Below, piece by piece: positions 60,691 to 64,000 of a stretch of 64,000 bases of DNA. How positions within the stretch are numbered: the first letter of the stretch is position 1; each line of letters opens with the position of its first letter. Source of the DNA: Dechloromonas agitata is5. Its GTDB lineage: Bacteria; Pseudomonadota; Gammaproteobacteria; Burkholderiales; Rhodocyclaceae. The stretch is from positions 1,550,001 to 1,614,000 of the forward strand of contig NZ_KI912532.1 in the NCBI RefSeq assembly GCF_000519045.1, written 5' to 3'. The notes beneath the pieces are model-generated. The model worked only from the letters and a program-made list of their open reading frames with translations. It searched no databases and was not told the DNA's origin. The translations under genes were made by a program, and so were the position numbers.

Positions 60691-60888
60691 TCGATGAAGG
60701 TGCGACTTGTCGCATTGAATGCACCTACCTCAACGGAGATCGCCGGCTCGAAGTGCTGCCCGCTTACATCGCAATGAACCTGTGCGCGTCATTGAAAACC
60801 AGTGTCGATCTGTCCGACCTGATCGCAGTCGAGCCTGGCGGGACCGGGTAGCTCCACGTCGCAGGGGTGTGCACCCAGCACTAAGACA

Positions 60889-62766
60889 TCATCCTCCTGA
60901 ATCAGCCACAAAAGGGAACAAGCCGTATCTGCCGTGATGTGGATTCTTACCAAACATCAGTGACTGCTCGCGCTTCATGATTGCATCAGGCGGATCAGTG
61001 TTTTCGACCACGATTACCTGTGTGTCGATGGGCAATGCTTCAAGGTAGGCATAGAACTGCTCCTGAAGATCAGTGCCGGTCAAATCATCTTCCGTCCCAT
61101 CAGGCTCCCGATACGCGAGCAAGGGAGAGTCAAGAACAACGAACCCAGTGTGCGGCGTTTGGCGCGCTCGACAGAACGCTAGCAGCCCGAGCGTGAAGGC
61201 CGCGTGCGTGATTGCGCGAAGGCCCTTACCAAAAGCACTGCGCGACTTGCCGGCGATGACAAGATCGCGAGTCTTGGAGTCGAAATACACATCCCCGGCT
61301 TCTGGAAAGTGCCAGCCCGTCAGAATGTTCTCAACAGTCTTGGCAAAGCTGTGAGTCACAGTGGTTGGGAGGTCTGTGTTAGCAAGCGCCCCAGCCTTCT
61401 CGCCCTCGGCGCCCTTCTCAAGATCGGCACGGCGGCGCTCCATGTCTTGTACGGTGGCGTAGAGTGCCAATGCCTCACGCACCTCGGCGCGTTTGTCGGC
61501 GAAATCAGAATAGGACTTGCGAAGGGTCGAAAGCCTAGGTGCGATCAGTTCTTCCACAGCGTCGGAAATTGATCCCAATTCCTGAACGACTGAAGGTAGC
61601 CTACGATCGAAGCTGACACTCTCACGCTCAAGATTGCGGACAGTGGCTGCAAGCTCTGCTCGCAGTACTTCGATCTTAGCGATCTCCATCCGGGCAGCCT
61701 GAACGACAGCATCGGTATCCCCGTTGCATTCGGCATCGGCGCGATGATGAGCGGGCGCTGCACCACAAAGGGGGCAGTGCCCACCACCTAGCACGTTAAA
61801 CAGTGTCCCTCCTTCTTCAATAGCACGCAGCCGTTCGATGTCGGATACGTAGTGCTTGTCTAGCAGGCTGAACCGCTCAAGCATCGCCCCGACCTCTGCT
61901 CGTCGCTCGCGGCTTTCCTCCAGTTTTTTTCGCAGTTCACGTCGCTTCCCCGCAGCTTCCTGGAATTCTGCTTCAGTGGTGTTCACTTGGCCCGCCTGCT
62001 GACGCAGCGAGGTGTCGATCTTCTCTAACTGCTCCTCTAACTCCTTCGGGCTTTTGGTCAGCTCCCTGAGCCGCTCGCGGTAGTCGTCAAGAAGCTGATC
62101 AAGAAGTTGTAGCTGTGCCTCACGCGACAGTTCTTCCGGTTCGCTCTTGTTGTTCGCGACCAGCGCCGAGTCGTCCGTGCCCGTCAGAAGTAGCTTGAAC
62201 GTTGCGAGGTTGGGCGTATTGGCGGTGGGATTGCCATCAAACAGAGGGGAGCTTTGTTGCGTGATCTCCGTCTCGTCGACGATCATCAGGCGCGCAATGT
62301 TGCGAAAGCTCAGGCTGTTGGTTTCGTTCCTGGAATTCTTGCGGACGCGCTTGCCGCGAAGACCGCACAGCTCCAGTAAGAAGGAGGAAAGGTTTGCGTC
62401 ATTCCTCTCACTATGTTTATCGTCAAGCTGCTTGTATGAAATGTCGGTCGCAGGTGGCGTCTGATGCAAACCGTCATAGAGCCGAAAACCGCCGCCGTCC
62501 ATACTGCGCCAGAGCGTGAAGGGCTTACCGTCAAGTGTCTCAAGTCCGAGAAGAATGAGGTCGTATCCGACACGCTCCGGAATGTCACGCAGGGGCGGCT
62601 TGCCACCGAGCATGAAATCGATAGCCTCAACGATAAAAGATTTCCCGGTGTTCGACGCGCCATAGATGACATTCAGGCCGGGACCGAAGGTGACACTTGA
62701 TGGCTGCTTCTGCGGCCCGTAGAAGCCGAGAAAACGCAGGCGGAAACCGGGAGTTGCTGCTGTCAT
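60889..62766 (-). CDS. ABC-three-component system ATPase (Rad50/SMC-like)
   Basis: The 625-residue protein has an N-terminal P-loop GASNTGKSF (36-44), a long coiled coil (about 205-305 and 360-455) and a zinc-hook-like centre HCPLCGAAPAHHRADAEC at about 331. The C-terminal Walker B region is FVVLDSPLLAYREPDG. This is the ATPase of ABC-3C systems, thought to act as the sensor or DNA-bound motor in anti-phage or anti-plasmid conflict. It overlaps the middle-component gene as ATGA. Base composition is lower in GC than the backbone. Confidence 0.85.
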   Translation of the reverse strand: MTAATPGFRLRFLGFYGPQKQPSSVTFGPGLNVIYGASNTGKSFIVEAIDFMLGGKPPLRDIPERVGYDLILLGLETLDGKPFTLWRSMDGGGFRLYDGLHQTPPATDISYKQLDDKHSERNDANLSSFLLELCGLRGKRVRKNSRNETNSLSFRNIARLMIVDETEITQQSSPLFDGNPTANTPNLATFKLLLTGTDDSALVANNKSEPEELSREAQLQLLDQLLDDYRERLRELTKSPKELEEQLEKIDTSLRQQAGQVNTTEAEFQEAAGKRRELRKKLEESRERRAEVGAMLERFSLLDKHYVSDIERLRAIEEGGTLFNVLGGGHCPLCGAAPAHHRADAECNGDTDAVVQAARMEIAKIEVLRAELAATVRNLERESVSFDRRLPSVVQELGSISDAVEELIAPRLSTLRKSYSDFADKRAEVREALALYATVQDMERRRADLEKGAEGEKAGALANTDLPTTVTHSFAKTVENILTGWHFPEAGDVYFDSKTRDLVIAGKSRSAFGKGLRAITHAAFTLGLLAFCRARQTPHTGFVVLDSPLLAYREPDGTEDDLTGTDLQEQFYAYLEALPIDTQVIVVENTDPPDAIMKREQSLMFGKNPHHGRYGLFPFVADSGG

Positions 62767-63257
62767 GCTTCTCCCCCCAGACTTTGCTCAACGTGGTGAA
62801 ATTCCTCGACCCATTTATCGAAAAATCGGCGCATCATGCTCTTAAATTGTTCGTCCGTGAGACCACCGATGGCTTCGACAAGCCAAGTGGCACGCTCCTT
62901 GAGGGCTACCAGGTAGTTGGAAGACACCGACGACAGAAACGTGGTGGCGTTCTCGCCCGCACCGTACTTGATGCCGTCGGCTGTAACCTCACGCGCCACC
63001 AGGTCACGGGTCATCATCAGAAGCAGCGACTGCTCGACCAGTTTGCGGCGCACGAGCATTTCAGCAGAGGGCGTCGGCGTCGGAGGATGCAAATTTTCCG
63101 GACCGTCGAGATCGCCTGTATGGACAAGTAGGTAGTCAAGCGCGACGAGCCGCTGGAGGTCATAGGTTTGCGGGTAGGCAGCGCCCAGAATCGAGACCGC
63201 GCGGATACCGGCCTCAAGCGGACCATTGAAGGTGATCGGCTTACGCTCCTGGTTCAT
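62763..63257 (-). CDS. ABC-3C middle component (MC2-like)
   Basis: The 164-residue protein (MNQERKPITFNGPLEAGIRA...) has the middle-component pattern: AYPQTYDLQRLVALDYLLVH, then HPPTPTPSAEMLVRRKLVEQ and a helical tail. This family connects the ATPase to the effector subunit. The ATG at 63257 overlaps the upstream stop codon as ATGA; an in-frame GTG at 63269 is the alternative. The subtype MC2 is my recognition of the sequence pattern, not a search result. Confidence 0.78.
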   Translation of the reverse strand: MNQERKPITFNGPLEAGIRAVSILGAAYPQTYDLQRLVALDYLLVHTGDLDGPENLHPPTPTPSAEMLVRRKLVEQSLLLMMTRDLVAREVTADGIKYGAGENATTFLSSVSSNYLVALKERATWLVEAIGGLTDEQFKSMMRRFFDKWVEEFHHVEQSLGGEA

Positions 63258-64000
63258 GATCGTGTCCACCGTAGGCGATCTTCATTCACGAGCTGATGGC
63301 AGATTCCATCCCGGTCTTTGGGGTTCGTGCAGGTGATGAGGGCATTCGCCGTGATTTGCATGTCGCGGGCCGCCTTGGTTACGGCGCAGACCTTTACGTA
63401 GCCATCGGCATGACTCGCGTCGTGTGTGTCGATAACGCCGTCGTGAATGTCGTCGAGCAAGGACTCAAAGGTGCCAGGCGGGACACCATCGCGGGCGAAG
63501 ACGCGCAGTGACTCTGCTTCGTAGAACGCTTCGCGCTGACGACGGAAGTGATCTTTGAGCTTCTGCACAGACAGCCCAGAGGGGTCGGTCACGACCGCCC
63601 CCGTGTGCTCACCGTATGCGCCGAGCAACTGCGTCACATAGCGACTTTCGGCGGAAGCGACCTCTTGAGGAGGCTTTTCCGAAGCAGGTCGCGGTCGCAG
63701 TCCGCCACCGAAGCGCGCGGCGTGAGCCGGCGTAGTGCGATGATCGTCAACGAGCTGCAGTGCGGTCTTGGCGTCGAAGATGGAGAGGTCGAAGGCGTCT
63801 ACGTAGGCGCGGAGCTTTGCGTCGAGTGGCACCGTTTGTGTGCTAGTGATCGCATCTTTTACGTTCTTATCCCAGTTTGCAATCAACTCCTCGCGCAGCT
63901 TCGTAGCATTCGAAAACAGACGGCTGAGTGATGTGCCGGCACCGTGCGGCGAAACAAAGAAGTAGCAGCGGGGAGCTGTGTATTCACCGGTGTATGAATA
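63254..64000 (-). CDS. ABC-3C effector/C-terminal-component protein (5' part outside window)
   Basis: The frame is open from base 64000 to the stop at 63254, 248 codons, so the N-terminus is missing. Internal sequence includes CYFFVSPHGAGTSLSRLF near the cut edge and a C-terminal module (FYEAESLRVFARDGVPPGTFE ... HQLVNEDRLRW) that looks like the ABC-3C C-terminal domain. In these systems the part upstream of this domain is usually the effector (for example a nuclease or protease), and that part lies beyond the window. It is the first gene of the operon. Confidence 0.72.
   Translation of the reverse strand, partial: YSYTGEYTAPRCYFFVSPHGAGTSLSRLFSNATKLREELIANWDKNVKDAITSTQTVPLDAKLRAYVDAFDLSIFDAKTALQLVDDHRTTPAHAARFGGGLRPRPASEKPPQEVASAESRYVTQLLGAYGEHTGAVVTDPSGLSVQKLKDHFRRQREAFYEAESLRVFARDGVPPGTFESLLDDIHDGVIDTHDASHADGYVKVCAVTKAARDMQITANALITCTNPKDRDGICHQLVNEDRLRWTRS

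Overview
The window is a high-GC (mid-60s % by eye) proteobacterial segment made almost entirely of one integrative and conjugative element of the Tn4371 family, an element type common in Beta- and Gammaproteobacteria such as Cupriavidus, Achromobacter, Bordetella, Delftia and Pseudomonas. The host cannot be named, because no chromosomal flank, integrase, attachment site, rRNA or tRNA gene is visible. Read from right to left, the gene order is the Tn4371 backbone: radC, DUF2958, DUF932, parB, DUF736, DUF2958, DUF2285, an AlpA-like gene, repA, parA, a ribbon-helix-helix gene, DUF2840, traF, relaxase, [cargo], lysR, eexN, traG, a CopG-like gene, trbB-C-D-E-J-K-L-F-G-I. The element runs off both ends of the window: trbI is cut at base 1, and the integrase side would lie beyond base 64000.

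Layout. 1-11906 (minus strand) is the mating-pair formation and coupling operon trbI to traG, with most start and stop codons overlapping. 12149-13316 holds an EexN-type lipoprotein and a LysR regulator. About 13450-37600 is a 24-kb metabolic cargo built as two divergent operons around a control region at 20272-20592. The minus-strand operon makes and coats PHB (phaC, phasin, phaB) and adds a universal stress protein, a phosphotransacetylase and a lipase-like lipoprotein. The plus-strand operon starts with a TetR regulator and a complete tripartite ABC-2 export system, then an iron alcohol dehydrogenase, a beta-CASP nuclease, a LOG protein, an LpxR-like lipase, a cytochrome c', acetate kinase and phosphoketolase. 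Phosphoketolase, Pta and AckA together would turn sugar phosphates into acetyl-phosphate, then acetyl-CoA or ATP. PhaB and PhaC would store the reducing power and carbon as polymer.

37698-46000 carries relaxase, TraF peptidase, partition and replication genes, with an iteron-bearing origin-like region at 42187-42385. 46740-53123 is a metal-resistance insert: arsR-arsI-arsC-acr3-arsC, then padR-chrA, an IS110-family insertion sequence and a GNAT acetyltransferase. 53250-59430 is the leading-region-like block of parB, DUF932, DUF2958 and radC, separated by repeated structured intergenic modules. 60889-64000 has a different, lower-GC base use and encodes a three-gene ABC-three-component (ABC-3C) conflict or defence system whose effector gene runs off the window.

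The most notable signals are: a three-site operator family (consensus AGTRATMTRTTACT) on the promoters of phaC, tetR and lysR, which could tie the cargo regulator to the conjugation side; repeated leading-region modules with conserved, partly covarying hairpins that resemble single-strand promoters; and the ABC-3C system in the variable slot next to radC.
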